Shown here: positions 1 through 9,485 of the stretch, piece by piece
Layout: each line of letters starts with the position of its first letter
How positions within the stretch are numbered: position 1 is the first letter of the stretch
Assembly: GCF_025426255.1 (NCBI RefSeq)
Contig: NZ_CP104861.1
Span: forward strand, 4,945,001-5,009,000
DNA length: 64,000 nt
Direction of reading: 5' to 3'
Origin: Pseudomonas fragi
GTDB lineage: Bacteria > Pseudomonadota > Gammaproteobacteria > Pseudomonadales > Pseudomonadaceae
Translations under genes and position numbers: made by a program
Notes under the pieces: generated by a model
Database searches by the model: none
Seen by the model: the letters and a program-made list of their open reading frames with translations, nothing else
Told to the model about the DNA's origin: nothing

Positions 1-185
1 TGCATGGTGACTTCACAGGCGAATTCGGCGTTCTTGCACAGGCTCATGAAATCGCCGGCCTTGGCGCGGCTGGCACGGTACTCCGGCAGGTAGCGACCGG
101 CCTGACGCATCATCCAGACAGGCGTTACGTCTACGGGTTGCTTGAGCAAAGCGCGAAGGAAACGGTCATTCTTGAGAACAGTCAT
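1..185 (-). CDS. hemE: Uroporphyrinogen decarboxylase (N-terminal part; runs off the left edge)
   Basis: HemE removes four carboxyl groups from uroporphyrinogen III to give coproporphyrinogen III in cytoplasmic heme synthesis. Only the first 61 codons are present. The translation from the ATG at 185 begins MTVLKNDRFLRALLKQPVD and continues through VWMMRQAGRYLPEYR, the highly conserved family N-terminus that carries the substrate-binding arginine loop. The gene lies downstream of gltD on the same strand, as in other pseudomonads, but a strong hairpin and a REP pair separate the two, so it probably has its own promoter. The 3' remainder lies outside the window. Identity is near certain. Confidence 0.95.
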   Translation of the reverse strand, partial: MTVLKNDRFLRALLKQPVDVTPVWMMRQAGRYLPEYRASRAKAGDFMSLCKNAEFACEVTM

Positions 186-232
186 GTCAGCATCCGTGAA
201 AAAAGTGGGGGCATTTTCTCAGAGACGGACGC

Positions 233-260
233 AAAAGGCACGGCAAGTGCCGTGCCTTTT
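233..260 (-). terminator. Intrinsic terminator downstream of gltD
   Basis: A perfect 13-bp inverted repeat (arms 233-245 and 248-260; AAAAGGCACGGCA and its complement) with a 2-4 nt loop. A/T runs at both ends mean it could work in either direction. It most likely ends the gltBD transcript before hemE. Confidence 0.8.
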
Positions 261-317
261 ATCTATCGGGGCGATTTGTCGCGGTGTAACGCCGTATTTG
301 GCAACACCGTGAAACAA

Positions 318-405
318 CTGTGGGAGCGGGCTTGCTCGCGATACAGATAACTCGATTGATCAGCAGACCGAGTTGATCCCATCGCGGGCAAGCCCGCTCC
401 CACAG
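318..405. repeat. REP pair, family 1
   Basis: Two inverted copies of a REP-type unit with core GGGAGCGGGCTTGCTCGC (arms about 318-342 and 381-405) flank a 38-nt unrelated spacer. The right arm differs at one core position (CGGGC for CGAGC). It lies just after the gltD stop. Confidence 0.85.
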
Positions 406-415
406 GGGGATTGGG

Positions 416-1834
416 CTAGACGCCCAGGTAATCCATGATCCCTTCAGCCGCAGTACGGCCTTCGAAGATCGCGGTTACCACCAGGTCAGATCCGCGCACC
501 ATGTCACCACCGGCAAAAATCTTCGGGTGGCTGGTCTGGTGCTTGAACTGCGACTGCTCGGGCGCAATCACGCGGCCCTGGCTGTCGGTCTGGATCTCGA
601 ACTGGTCGAACCATGACGCCGGGCTCGGACGAAAGCCAAACGCGATGATCACGGCGTCTGCCGCGATGATCTCTTCGGAACCCGGAATCGGCTCCGGGCT
701 GCGACGGCCACGGGCATCCGGTTCGCCGAGACGGGTCTCGACAACCTTCACGCCTTCAACCTTGCCTTCACCAACAATGGCGATCGGCTGACGGTTGTAG
801 AGGAATTTAACGCCCTCTTCCTTGGCATTTTTCACCTCTTTACGCGAGCCCGGCATGTTGGCTTCGTCACGACGGTAGGCACAGGTCACCGATTTGGCGC
901 CCTGGCGAATCGAAGTGCGGTTGCAGTCCATGGCCGTGTCGCCACCACCGAGCACCACAATTTTTTTGCCTTTCATGTCGACGAAATCTTCCGGCGACTT
1001 TTCAAAGCCCAGATTGCGGTTGACGTTGGCGATCAGGAAATCCAGCGCATCGTGCACGCCCGGCAGGTCTTCACCGGCAAAACCACCTTTCATGTAGGTG
1101 TAGGTGCCCATGCCCATAAAGACCGCGTCGTATTCGGCCAGCAGCTGTTCCATGCTGATGTCCTTGCCGATTTCGGTATTGAGACGGAACTCGATACCCA
1201 TGCCGGTGAACACTTCGCGACGGTGGCTGAGTACGGTTTTTTCCAGCTTGAACTCCGGGATGCCGAAGGTCAGCAGGCCGCCGATTTCCGGGTTCTTGTC
1301 GAAGACCACCGGGGTCACGCCGCCACGTACCAGCACGTCGGCACAGCCCAGGCCCGCAGGGCCCGCGCCGATGATCGCTACACGTTTGCCGGTCGGCACC
1401 ACCTTGGACATGTCCGGGCGCCAGCCCATAGCGAACGCGGTATCGGTGATGTATTTCTCGACCGAGCCGATGGTCACTGCGCCAAAACCGTCGTTCAGGG
1501 TGCAAGCACCCTCGCACAAGCGGTCTTGCGGGCACACCCGGCCACACACTTCGGGAAGGGTGTTGGTCTGGTGCGACAGCTCAGCGGCAGCGAGGATATT
1601 GCCCTCGGCCACCAGCTTGAGCCAGTTGGGAATGAAGTTATGCACAGGGCATTTCCATTCACAGTACGGGTTGCCGCAACCCAGGCAGCGGTGAGCCTGA
1701 TCGGCAGACTGCTGGGGTTTGAAGGGTTCGTAAATTTCCACGAACTCTTTTTTGCGTTGACGTAACAGTTTCTTCTTCGGATCTTTGCGCCCGACATCGA
1801 TGAACTGGAAGTCGTTACTCAGACGTTCAGCCAT
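416..1834 (-). CDS. gltD: Glutamate synthase [NADPH], small (beta) subunit
   Basis: GltD takes electrons from NADPH through FAD and passes them to GltB for reductive synthesis of glutamate from glutamine and 2-oxoglutarate. The 472-residue protein has the usual length. Two N-terminal cysteine clusters (Cys50/53/58/62 and Cys97/101/107/111) would hold [4Fe-4S] centres. A Rossmann motif GAGPAG at 156-161 would bind FAD, and a second one (LGGGDTAMDC, in the C-terminal half) would bind NADPH. The ATG at 1834 lies 33 bases after the gltB stop, so the two are co-transcribed as gltB-gltD. Identity is certain. Confidence 0.97.
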   Translation of the reverse strand: MAERLSNDFQFIDVGRKDPKKKLLRQRKKEFVEIYEPFKPQQSADQAHRCLGCGNPYCEWKCPVHNFIPNWLKLVAEGNILAAAELSHQTNTLPEVCGRVCPQDRLCEGACTLNDGFGAVTIGSVEKYITDTAFAMGWRPDMSKVVPTGKRVAIIGAGPAGLGCADVLVRGGVTPVVFDKNPEIGGLLTFGIPEFKLEKTVLSHRREVFTGMGIEFRLNTEIGKDISMEQLLAEYDAVFMGMGTYTYMKGGFAGEDLPGVHDALDFLIANVNRNLGFEKSPEDFVDMKGKKIVVLGGGDTAMDCNRTSIRQGAKSVTCAYRRDEANMPGSRKEVKNAKEEGVKFLYNRQPIAIVGEGKVEGVKVVETRLGEPDARGRRSPEPIPGSEEIIAADAVIIAFGFRPSPASWFDQFEIQTDSQGRVIAPEQSQFKHQTSHPKIFAGGDMVRGSDLVVTAIFEGRTAAEGIMDYLGV

Positions 1835-1867
1835 GGTTAAAACCTCATCAAACTTTTCAGGCGCATA

Positions 1868-4800
1868 TCACTGCGGGTTGGCACGGATGCTGGAAAGCAA
1901 CGATTTCAAGCTGGCAGCCTTAGGCTTGACCATCCAGAACCGACGCAGGTAGTCATCGAGGTTTTCCGAGAGGTTGCGACCCCACTCGCTGTTGGTTTCC
2001 TCAACGTATTCGTCCAGCACGTGTTGCAGGTGATTACGGTAGGCCTCCATCGCTTCGCCACTGATCCGCTGGATTTCCACCAGTTCGTGGTTAACCTTGT
2101 CGACGAAAGTGTTGTCCTGATCCAGCACGTAGGCGAAACCGCCGGTCATGCCCGAGCCGAAGTTGTAACCGGTTTTGCCCAATACGCAGACGAAACCGCC
2201 TGTCATGTATTCGCAGCAGTGATCGCCTGTGCCTTCAACCACGGTGTGAGCACCGGAGTTACGCACCGCGAAACGCTCACCCGCCGTACCAGCCGCAAAC
2301 AATTTGCCGCCGGTTGCTCCGTACAGGCAGGTGTTGCCGACAATCGCGCTGTCCTGGGTTTTGTAAATGCTGCCTGTTGGCGGCACTATCACCAGCTTGC
2401 CACCAGTCATGCCTTTGCCTACGTAGTCGTTGGCATCGCCTTGCAGGTACATGTTCAAACCACCGGCGTTCCACACACCAAAGCTCTGACCTGCAGTGCC
2501 TTTGAAGTGGAATGTGATCGGTGCTTTGGCCATGCCCTGGTTGCCGTGGGCACGGGCGATTTCACCCGAGATACGGGCACCGATCGAACGGTCGCAGTTG
2601 CAGATATCGAGCGAGAACTCGGCACCGCTCATGTCGTTGATGGCTGAAGTCGCCAGCTCGACCATCTTCTCGGCCAGCAGGCCTTTGTCGAATGGCGGGT
2701 TGCGCTCTACTTGGCAGAACTGTGGCTTGTCGGCCGGGATATGGTCGCTGCCCAGCAGGGGCGTCAGGTCCAGGTTGTGCTGTTTGGCGGTTTCGCCCTG
2801 CAGAATTTCCAGCAGGTCGGTACGCCCGATCAGCTCTTCGAGAGTGCGCACGCCCAGCTTGGCCAGCCATTCACGAGTTTCTTCGGCCACGTAGGTGAAG
2901 AAGTTGACCACCATGTCGACGGTGCCGATGTAGTGGTTTTTACGCAGCGATTCGTTCTGGGTCGCAACGCCGGTAGCGCAGTTATTGAGGTGGCAAATAC
3001 GCAGATATTTGCAACCCAGCGCAATCATCGGTGCAGTCCCGAAACCGAAGCTTTCAGCACCCAGGATCGCCGCCTTGATCACGTCGAGGCCGGTTTTCAG
3101 GCCGCCGTCGGTCTGTACCCGCACTTTGCCGCGCAGGTCGTTGCCGCGCAGGGTCTGGTGGGTTTCAGCCAGGCCCAGCTCCCACGGTGCGCCCGCGTAC
3201 TTGATGGAGGTCAATGGCGATGCGCCAGTGCCGCCGTCATAGCCGGAGATGGTGATCAGGTCGGCATAGGCCTTGGCCACGCCAGCAGCGATGGTGCCTA
3301 CGCCCGCTTCAGCTACCAGCTTCACCGATACCAGCGCTTTCGGATTGACCTGTTTGAGGTCAAAGATCAGCTGCGACAAGTCTTCGATGGAATAGATGTC
3401 GTGGTGCGGCGGTGGCGAAATCAGGGTCACGCCGGGTACGGCATAACGCAGCTTGGCGATCAGACCGTTGACCTTGCCGCCTGGCAGTTGCCCGCCCTCG
3501 CCCGGCTTGGCGCCTTGGGCCACCTTGATTTGCAGCACTTCGGCGTTGACCAGGTATTCCGGGGTTACACCGAAACGGCCAGTGGCCACTTGCTTGATTT
3601 TCGAGCTTTTGATGGTGCCGTAACGCGCAGGGTCTTCGCCGCCTTCACCGGAGTTGGAGCGTGCGCCCAAACGGTTCATGGCTTCGGCCAGGGCTTCGTG
3701 GGCTTCTGGCGACAGTGCGCCCAACGAGATACCAGCCGAGTCGAAACGCTTGAGGATCGAGTCCAGCGGTTCGATGTCGTCGATGGACAGCGGCGTATCG
3801 AGGGTCTTGACCTTGAACAGGTCGCGGATCATCGACACCGGGCGCTTGTCGACCAGAGCGGTGTATTCCTTGAACTTGCTGTAGTCGCCCTGCTGCACAG
3901 CGGCTTGCAGGGTAGCTACCACGTCCGGGTTGTAGGCGTGGTATTCGCCACCGTGCACATACTTGAGCAGGCCGCCTTGCTGGATCGGCTTGCGCGCGCT
4001 CCAGGCTTCGGCCGCCAGTAGTTTTTGCTCGGCTTCAAGGTCAACGAAACGGGCACCCTTGATGCGGCTTGGCACGCCACGGAAGCTCAGGTCGCAAATT
4101 TCTTCGGACAGGCCGATGGCTTCGAACAGCTGCGCACCGCGGTACGAGGCAATGGTCGAGATGCCCATCTTCGACAGGATCTTGAGCAGGCCTTTGGTGA
4201 TGCCTTTGCGGTAGTTCTTGAACACCTCATAGAGGTCGCCCAGCACTTCACCGGTACGGATCAGGTCGCCCAGCACTTCGTAGGCCAGGAACGGGTACAC
4301 CGCCGAGGCACCGAAACCGATCAGCACCGCAAAGTGATGCGGGTCACGGGCGGTCGCGGTTTCGACCAGGATGTTGCTGTCGCAACGCAGGCCTTTCTCG
4401 GTCAGACGGTGATGCACAGCGCCCACAGCCAGCGAGGCGTGAACCGGCAGCTTGCCCGGCGCGATATGACGGTCGCTCAGCACGATCTGGGTACGGCCAG
4501 CGCGTGCAGCCTCTTCGGCCTGATCGGCGATATTACGCACGGCCGCTTCAAGGCCGACGCTTTCGTCGTAGTTGAGGTCGATGATCTGACGCTCAAAACC
4601 CGGCAGATCGAGGTTCATCAGCGAGCGCCACTTGGCAGGCGAGATCACTGGCGAACTGAGAATCACACGGGAGGCGTGCTCCGGCGATTCCTGGAAGATG
4701 TTGCGCTCGGCACCGAGGCAGATCTCCAGCGACATGACGATGGCTTCACGCAGCGGGTCGATCGGCGGGTTGGTCACCTGCGCGAACTGCTGGCGGAAGT

Positions 4801-6316
4801 AGTCATATGGCGTACGTACGCGCTGGGACAGCACGGCCATTGGCGTGTCGTCACCCATCGAGCCTACGGCTTCGTAACCTTGCTCGCCCAACGGGCGCAG
4901 CACCTGGTCGCGCTCTTCGAACGTGACCTGATACATCTTCATGTATTGCTTGAGCTGATCAACGTCGTAAAACGCCGAACCGTGGTCATGGTCGTCGATG
5001 GTGGCCTGGATGCGCAGGGCATTCTTGCGCAGCCACTGTTTGTACGGGTGGCGCGACTTCAAGCGGTTGTCGATGGAGTCGGTGTCCAGTACCTGACCGG
5101 TTTCGGTGTCCACGGCGAGGATCTGGCCAGGGCCGACACGGCCTTTGGCGATCACGTCTTCAGGCTTGTAGTCCCATACGCCGATTTCCGAAGCGATGGT
5201 GATGTAGCCGTTGGTGGTCGTCACCCAACGCGCCGGGCGCAAGCCGTTACGGTCGAGCAGGCAGACCGCGTAACGACCGTCGGTCATTACTACGCCAGCC
5301 GGGCCGTCCCACGGCTCCATGTGCATGGAGTTGTACTCATAGAACGCCCGCAGATCGGGGTCCATGGTTTCAACGTTCTGCCACGCAGGTGGAATCAGCA
5401 TGCGCACGCCACGGAACAGGTCGATACCGCCGGTGACCATCAGCTCCAGCATGTTGTCCATGCTGGAGGAGTCGGAACCCACACGGTTAACCAGCGGCCC
5501 GAGCTCGTCGAGGTCGCCGATCAGGTCGTTGGCAAACTTGGTGCGACGGGCCTGGGCCCAGTTGCGGTTGCCGGTGATGGTGTTGATCTCGCCGTTGTGG
5601 GCGAGAAAGCGGAATGGCTGAGCCAGCGGCCACTTCGGCAGGGTGTTGGTGGAGAAGCGCTGGTGGAACACGCAGATTGCGGTTTGCAGGCGCTCATCGC
5701 TCAGGTCCGGATAGAAGGCGGTGAGATCCGCCGGCATCATCAGGCCTTTATAAATGATGGTCTTGTGGGAAAAGCTGCAGATGTAGTGATCGGTGTCAGC
5801 CGCGTTGCTCACCGAAGAACGGCGGCGGGCGCTGAACAGTTTGATCGCCATGTCCTGATCGCTCAGGCCATCGCCTGCGATAAACACTTGCTCGATCTGC
5901 GGCAAACGCTCCAGTGCCAGACGGCCCAGAACGCTGGTATCGATTGGCACCTTGCGCCAGCCCACCAATTGCAGGCCAGCCGCCAGGATTTCGCTGTTCA
6001 TGTTAGTGCGGGCCGCTTCGGCCTTGATCGGGTCCTGGTTGAAAAACACCATGCCGACCGCGTATTGCTTGGGCAAATCTGCGCCGAACTGTTCCTTGGC
6101 GGTTGCGCGCAAGAACACATCAGGCTTTTGAATCAGCAGGCCACAACCGTCACCGGTCTTGCCGTCTGCGTTGATCCCACCGCGGTGGGTCATGCAGGTC
6201 AGGGCTTCAATGGCGGTTTGCAGGAGGGTATGACTAGGTTCGCCCTGCATATGGGCAATCAGGCCGAAACCACAGTTATCCTTGAATTCATCGGGGTGGT
6301 ACAGACCTGCTTTCAT
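1868..6316 (-). CDS. gltB: Glutamate synthase [NADPH], large (alpha) subunit
   Basis: GltB hydrolyses glutamine in an N-terminal Ntn domain, channels the ammonia and makes glutamate at an FMN/[3Fe-4S] site. The start chosen is the ATG at 6316, giving MKAGLYHPDEFKDN before the catalytic Cys15 (CGFGLIAH), so a short propeptide is removed to expose it. A GAGAAA-type ribosome site precedes this ATG. An in-frame GTG at 6373 would add 19 residues unlike the family. At 1482 residues it is full length. Near residue 1100 the motif CKYLRICHLNNCATG holds the Fe-S cysteines, and the GXXGXXXG-rich C-terminal beta-helix is present. It forms an operon with gltD. Confidence 0.96.
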   Translation of the reverse strand: MKAGLYHPDEFKDNCGFGLIAHMQGEPSHTLLQTAIEALTCMTHRGGINADGKTGDGCGLLIQKPDVFLRATAKEQFGADLPKQYAVGMVFFNQDPIKAEAARTNMNSEILAAGLQLVGWRKVPIDTSVLGRLALERLPQIEQVFIAGDGLSDQDMAIKLFSARRRSSVSNAADTDHYICSFSHKTIIYKGLMMPADLTAFYPDLSDERLQTAICVFHQRFSTNTLPKWPLAQPFRFLAHNGEINTITGNRNWAQARRTKFANDLIGDLDELGPLVNRVGSDSSSMDNMLELMVTGGIDLFRGVRMLIPPAWQNVETMDPDLRAFYEYNSMHMEPWDGPAGVVMTDGRYAVCLLDRNGLRPARWVTTTNGYITIASEIGVWDYKPEDVIAKGRVGPGQILAVDTETGQVLDTDSIDNRLKSRHPYKQWLRKNALRIQATIDDHDHGSAFYDVDQLKQYMKMYQVTFEERDQVLRPLGEQGYEAVGSMGDDTPMAVLSQRVRTPYDYFRQQFAQVTNPPIDPLREAIVMSLEICLGAERNIFQESPEHASRVILSSPVISPAKWRSLMNLDLPGFERQIIDLNYDESVGLEAAVRNIADQAEEAARAGRTQIVLSDRHIAPGKLPVHASLAVGAVHHRLTEKGLRCDSNILVETATARDPHHFAVLIGFGASAVYPFLAYEVLGDLIRTGEVLGDLYEVFKNYRKGITKGLLKILSKMGISTIASYRGAQLFEAIGLSEEICDLSFRGVPSRIKGARFVDLEAEQKLLAAEAWSARKPIQQGGLLKYVHGGEYHAYNPDVVATLQAAVQQGDYSKFKEYTALVDKRPVSMIRDLFKVKTLDTPLSIDDIEPLDSILKRFDSAGISLGALSPEAHEALAEAMNRLGARSNSGEGGEDPARYGTIKSSKIKQVATGRFGVTPEYLVNAEVLQIKVAQGAKPGEGGQLPGGKVNGLIAKLRYAVPGVTLISPPPHHDIYSIEDLSQLIFDLKQVNPKALVSVKLVAEAGVGTIAAGVAKAYADLITISGYDGGTGASPLTSIKYAGAPWELGLAETHQTLRGNDLRGKVRVQTDGGLKTGLDVIKAAILGAESFGFGTAPMIALGCKYLRICHLNNCATGVATQNESLRKNHYIGTVDMVVNFFTYVAEETREWLAKLGVRTLEELIGRTDLLEILQGETAKQHNLDLTPLLGSDHIPADKPQFCQVERNPPFDKGLLAEKMVELATSAINDMSGAEFSLDICNCDRSIGARISGEIARAHGNQGMAKAPITFHFKGTAGQSFGVWNAGGLNMYLQGDANDYVGKGMTGGKLVIVPPTGSIYKTQDSAIVGNTCLYGATGGKLFAAGTAGERFAVRNSGAHTVVEGTGDHCCEYMTGGFVCVLGKTGYNFGSGMTGGFAYVLDQDNTFVDKVNHELVEIQRISGEAMEAYRNHLQHVLDEYVEETNSEWGRNLSENLDDYLRRFWMVKPKAASLKSLLSSIRANPQ

Positions 6317-6647
6317 AGACACTTTCTCACCAGGCTGCCCCAAAAAGGGGCAAATTTCTTTTAATTCAACCACTTGCTCCCCACGCTGAACGTACGCCAG
6401 CTTGGCAGGGGCAAAAGGGTGGTCATTCTACACACCGCCATAAAGGCTCACAAATTTAGCGCCGATTAAATGAAATTTAATGTCGCGTTTGTGAATGTTT
6501 AAAGCGATTAGCCGTGCTAGTCAAAACATTTTTTGATGTTGACCGTCGCGCGGCGCAGACACCACAAGGCACACGGCTCAAAAGCCGCATGCTCTAGCAG
6601 GAATGTTGGAGTGCTGGAAAGGCGACCTGGGTAAGGTCGCCGGATCA
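6317..6647. other. 331-base gap between the SPOR-ATPase gene and gltB
   Basis: No coding potential seen. The gap should hold the gltBD promoter, since the preceding gene ends in a hairpin at 6621-6641. It contains an AT-rich perfect inverted repeat at 6465-6481 (ATTAAAT-GAA-ATTTAAT) and an imperfect one near 6520-6543 with a T6 run in its loop. Either could be an operator or part of the leader. No promoter hexamers could be assigned with confidence. Confidence 0.5.
6621..6641 (-). terminator. Hairpin after the SPOR-ATPase gene
   Basis: An 8-bp perfect stem (GGCGACCT / AGGTCGCC) with a 5-nt loop lies just past the stop of the leftward SPOR-ATPase gene. Only a three-base U run follows, so termination may be weak or factor-assisted. 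Confidence 0.5.
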
Positions 6648-8213
6648 TCAGCGAGCTGCAGCCAGTTCTTGTTGAACGCTGGCGACAGTGCGAGGCCAAG
6701 GTTTACCAGCCTGTGTCTTCGCTGGCAAGTTCTTGATTGCCGCAGTTGCTGCGGCATGGCTTGGGAAGTTGCCGTAGGTGACAACGTACAGCGGCTTGCC
6801 ATTCAAGGATTTCTTGAAGTAGCGAGCTTCACCGCCCAGTTCTTTAGCGACATTTTGCGCAGACGCTTCAGAGCTGGTGCCTACGATCTGCACCACATAG
6901 TTGTTGGCAGGCTGGCTGGAGTACCAGCTGCCGCCCGGTGCGGCCTTGGCCAGGGTGACCGGCTTCTCGACAGGCTTGACCACAGGCTTGGCGGCCGGGG
7001 CTGGGGCAGGTTTGGCGACCGGAGCAGGCTTGGCCACAGCAACGGTGGGTGCTGGGGTTGGACGCGGTGCTGCCACAGGCGCAGGGCCCGATGGCACGCC
7101 AACCGGTGGCGCAGTGGTGGTCACGGTAGGTGGCGAAGCAACGCCGCCGTCGACCGCAGGCACACCGCCATCGTCGCCTTCCGCGATCCCACCGGCTGCT
7201 TCTGCCAGCGGGCCGCGCATGACCGGCTGCGATTGCCCAACCAGCGGCAATGGCATCGGCTGGGAAGAGCCTGCGAAATCAACCGACGGCTTGCCACCGC
7301 TATTCGGCGAGGCTTGCCCCAATTGTGTTTGTTCAGCACCTGGCGCGGTAGGCGCCTTGCTGCGACCCGGAATCAAAAAGGCAGCAGCTACGGCCACTAC
7401 CACTACTGCACCAATGGCCAATACGTGTTTCTTCGGCATTTTGAACCCCATACTTGGACGCTTGACCGCTGAGCGGCTGGCAATCATGGCTTCGATCATC
7501 GCATCGCGGGCAACCTGGTTGATAGTGCCAGGCCAGCCTTCGGAGCTCTCGTGTATATCTGAGATCTGCTGAGCGCTAAAGAGTTCGATTCCAGCCCCGG
7601 CACCTTCGAGACGCTGAGCCAGATACTCGCGGGTTTCATCGAGGGTATAGGGCTGCAAATCGATTACATGGAAGCGCTCTTCATCAGCGCTCAGTTCCTC
7701 AAGCCCGGCAATCATTGACGGCTCACCGAACAGGAACACATGCGGACGGCCTTCAGGCGCACCCGCAGCCAGCGCCAACAATGCTTGCAGCGCGGACTCG
7801 TCCAACTGCTCGGCGTCATCGACCAGCAAGTAGACTTCTTGCCCGGTCAGCGCCAATTGCACCACTTGCGCCAGAATGGAACCCACATCGGGTCGCGCAA
7901 CATTCAGCGTTTGTGCCACCTGCTGCAAGATACCGGCAGCATTGCCAGCCCCTCGCGCCGAGACCACAACGCTCTGTACCGACTGCTTGTTGGTACTTGC
8001 CACCAACGCCTGACGCAGCAAAGTCTTACCGCTGCCTTCAGGGCCGGCAACGACTAAAAGCAACTGGCTGTAGCGGGCAAGGTGGTGCAATTGCCCAAGC
8101 ACCGGCTTGCGCTGGGCAGGGAAAAATTTGAAACCCGGAACCCGTGGTGCAAAGGGGTCGTGGTTGAGCTGGAAGTGACCGAGGAACGCCTCGTCGGCAT
8201 GCAAACTAGTCAT
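6648..8213 (-). CDS. AAA ATPase with C-terminal SPOR domain (DamX-like)
   Basis: The 521-residue protein has an N-terminal AAA/ExeA-type ATPase domain with Walker A GPEGSGKT at 57-64. One transmembrane helix follows at about 258-280, then a proline/alanine-rich linker, then a SPOR domain from about residue 435 that would bind denuded peptidoglycan at the septum. The topology (cytoplasmic ATPase, periplasmic SPOR) fits the DamX-like protein found beside aroB in proteobacteria. The ATG at 8213 is chosen because it lies 10 bases after the aroB stop and opens MTSLHADEAFLGHF; a longer frame would run into aroB. It is probably the last gene of the pilM-aroB operon. A role in cell division is inferred. 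Confidence 0.85.
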   Translation of the reverse strand: MTSLHADEAFLGHFQLNHDPFAPRVPGFKFFPAQRKPVLGQLHHLARYSQLLLVVAGPEGSGKTLLRQALVASTNKQSVQSVVVSARGAGNAAGILQQVAQTLNVARPDVGSILAQVVQLALTGQEVYLLVDDAEQLDESALQALLALAAGAPEGRPHVFLFGEPSMIAGLEELSADEERFHVIDLQPYTLDETREYLAQRLEGAGAGIELFSAQQISDIHESSEGWPGTINQVARDAMIEAMIASRSAVKRPSMGFKMPKKHVLAIGAVVVVAVAAAFLIPGRSKAPTAPGAEQTQLGQASPNSGGKPSVDFAGSSQPMPLPLVGQSQPVMRGPLAEAAGGIAEGDDGGVPAVDGGVASPPTVTTTAPPVGVPSGPAPVAAPRPTPAPTVAVAKPAPVAKPAPAPAAKPVVKPVEKPVTLAKAAPGGSWYSSQPANNYVVQIVGTSSEASAQNVAKELGGEARYFKKSLNGKPLYVVTYGNFPSHAAATAAIKNLPAKTQAGKPWPRTVASVQQELAAAR

Positions 8214-8223
8214 CAGGATCTTA

Positions 8224-9324
8224 TTAACCTTTAAGCTGAGCCAGCGCGCGGTAATCCGCACCCAGCGTGGCTTGTAGAACCTCTTGTGGATAATCGTCAG
8301 TCACTGTGGCTTCGCCCATGTGGCGCAACAGCACCAGCCGAATACGACCGTCGATCACTTTTTTATCAACTGCCATGTGTTGCATGAAGTCGGCTGGCGT
8401 CATTTCGGTGGGCGGCACTACAGGCAAGCCGGCACGCTGAAAGATCCTAATTCCGCGATCACGCTCTGCATCGCTGATCCAGCCCAAACGGGCGGACATT
8501 TCCAGCGCCATCACGGTGCCGGCTGCCACGGCTTCGCCATGCAGCCATACGCCGTAACCCATATGAGTTTCGATGGCATGGCCAAAGGTATGGCCGAGGT
8601 TGAGGGTGGCACGCACGCCCGTCTCGCGCTCATCGGCGCCGACCACTTCAGCCTTGGCCGCGCACGAGCGTTGAATGGCGGCAGTCAGGGCGACCTGATC
8701 CAGCGCACGCAGCGCGTCCATGTTGTCTTCAAGCCAGGTCAGGAACGGCTCATCGCAAATCAGGCCGTACTTGATAACTTCGGCCAGCCCCGCAGACAGT
8801 TCGCGGGCCGGGAGGGTGTTGAGGGTCTGGGTATCTATCAGCACCAGGTTGGGCTGATAGAAAGCACCGATCATGTTTTTACCCAGCGGGTGGTTGATCC
8901 CGGTTTTACCGCCCACCGACGAATCGACCTGGGACAGCAAGGTAGTCGGCACTTGGATGAAATCAACACCACGCTGATAACAGGCTGCGGCAAAACCGGC
9001 CATGTCACCCACCACGCCGCCGCCCAGTGCAATCACGGTGGTGCGTCGATCGTGGCGCGCCGTGAGCAGGCCATCGAAAATCAGCTGCAGGGTTTCCCAA
9101 TTTTTGAACGATTCGCCATCAGGCAAGATAATCGGCACGACCGAGAACTGCGCGAGGCTGCGAGTCAGACGCTCAAGATAGAGTGGCGCGACCGTTGAGT
9201 TGGTCACAATCGCCACTTGGCGACCGGCGATATGCGGGGCCAGCAACTGCGGCTGATCCAACAAACCTTCGCCAATATGAATCGGGTAGCTACGCTCGCC
9301 TAGATCAACCTTCACTGTCTGCAT
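8224..9324 (-). CDS. aroB: 3-dehydroquinate synthase
   Basis: AroB converts DAHP to 3-dehydroquinate, the second step of the shikimate pathway, using NAD and a divalent metal. The start is the ATG at 9324 (MQTVKVDLGERSYPIHIG), preceded by a GGGG ribosome site; the frame extends further upstream but that part does not look like AroB. The 366-residue length matches pseudomonad AroB. The NAD-binding GGGVVGDMAGF and the metal-binding histidine regions (NLGHTFGHAIE, HGEAVA) are present. It follows aroK by about 160 bases in the same direction. Confidence 0.96.
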   Translation of the reverse strand: MQTVKVDLGERSYPIHIGEGLLDQPQLLAPHIAGRQVAIVTNSTVAPLYLERLTRSLAQFSVVPIILPDGESFKNWETLQLIFDGLLTARHDRRTTVIALGGGVVGDMAGFAAACYQRGVDFIQVPTTLLSQVDSSVGGKTGINHPLGKNMIGAFYQPNLVLIDTQTLNTLPARELSAGLAEVIKYGLICDEPFLTWLEDNMDALRALDQVALTAAIQRSCAAKAEVVGADERETGVRATLNLGHTFGHAIETHMGYGVWLHGEAVAAGTVMALEMSARLGWISDAERDRGIRIFQRAGLPVVPPTEMTPADFMQHMAVDKKVIDGRIRLVLLRHMGEATVTDDYPQEVLQATLGADYRALAQLKG

Positions 9325-9485
9325 GAATCCCCGCGTTGAAGCAGGACGCTGGCGGCCTGCTTCGCAATTATCAAGTGATGGCATACCGTAAAATGCATGC
9401 CCGGCGCCGAGAATAGCGCATTTCGTATCGCACTTTAATGGCCTGCGCAGTACCTGGTAGTCGCAGCCTCGTCCCTCGGCAGCGG

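Noticed and set aside
138..350. A 70-codon rightward frame across the hemE start and first REP arm
   Set aside because: It runs through a terminator and a repeat and overlaps a real gene in antisense.
4025..6364. A 779-codon open frame antisense to gltB
   Set aside because: It mirrors the third-position GC bias of gltB, has no ribosome site or domain, and gltB is certain on the other strand.
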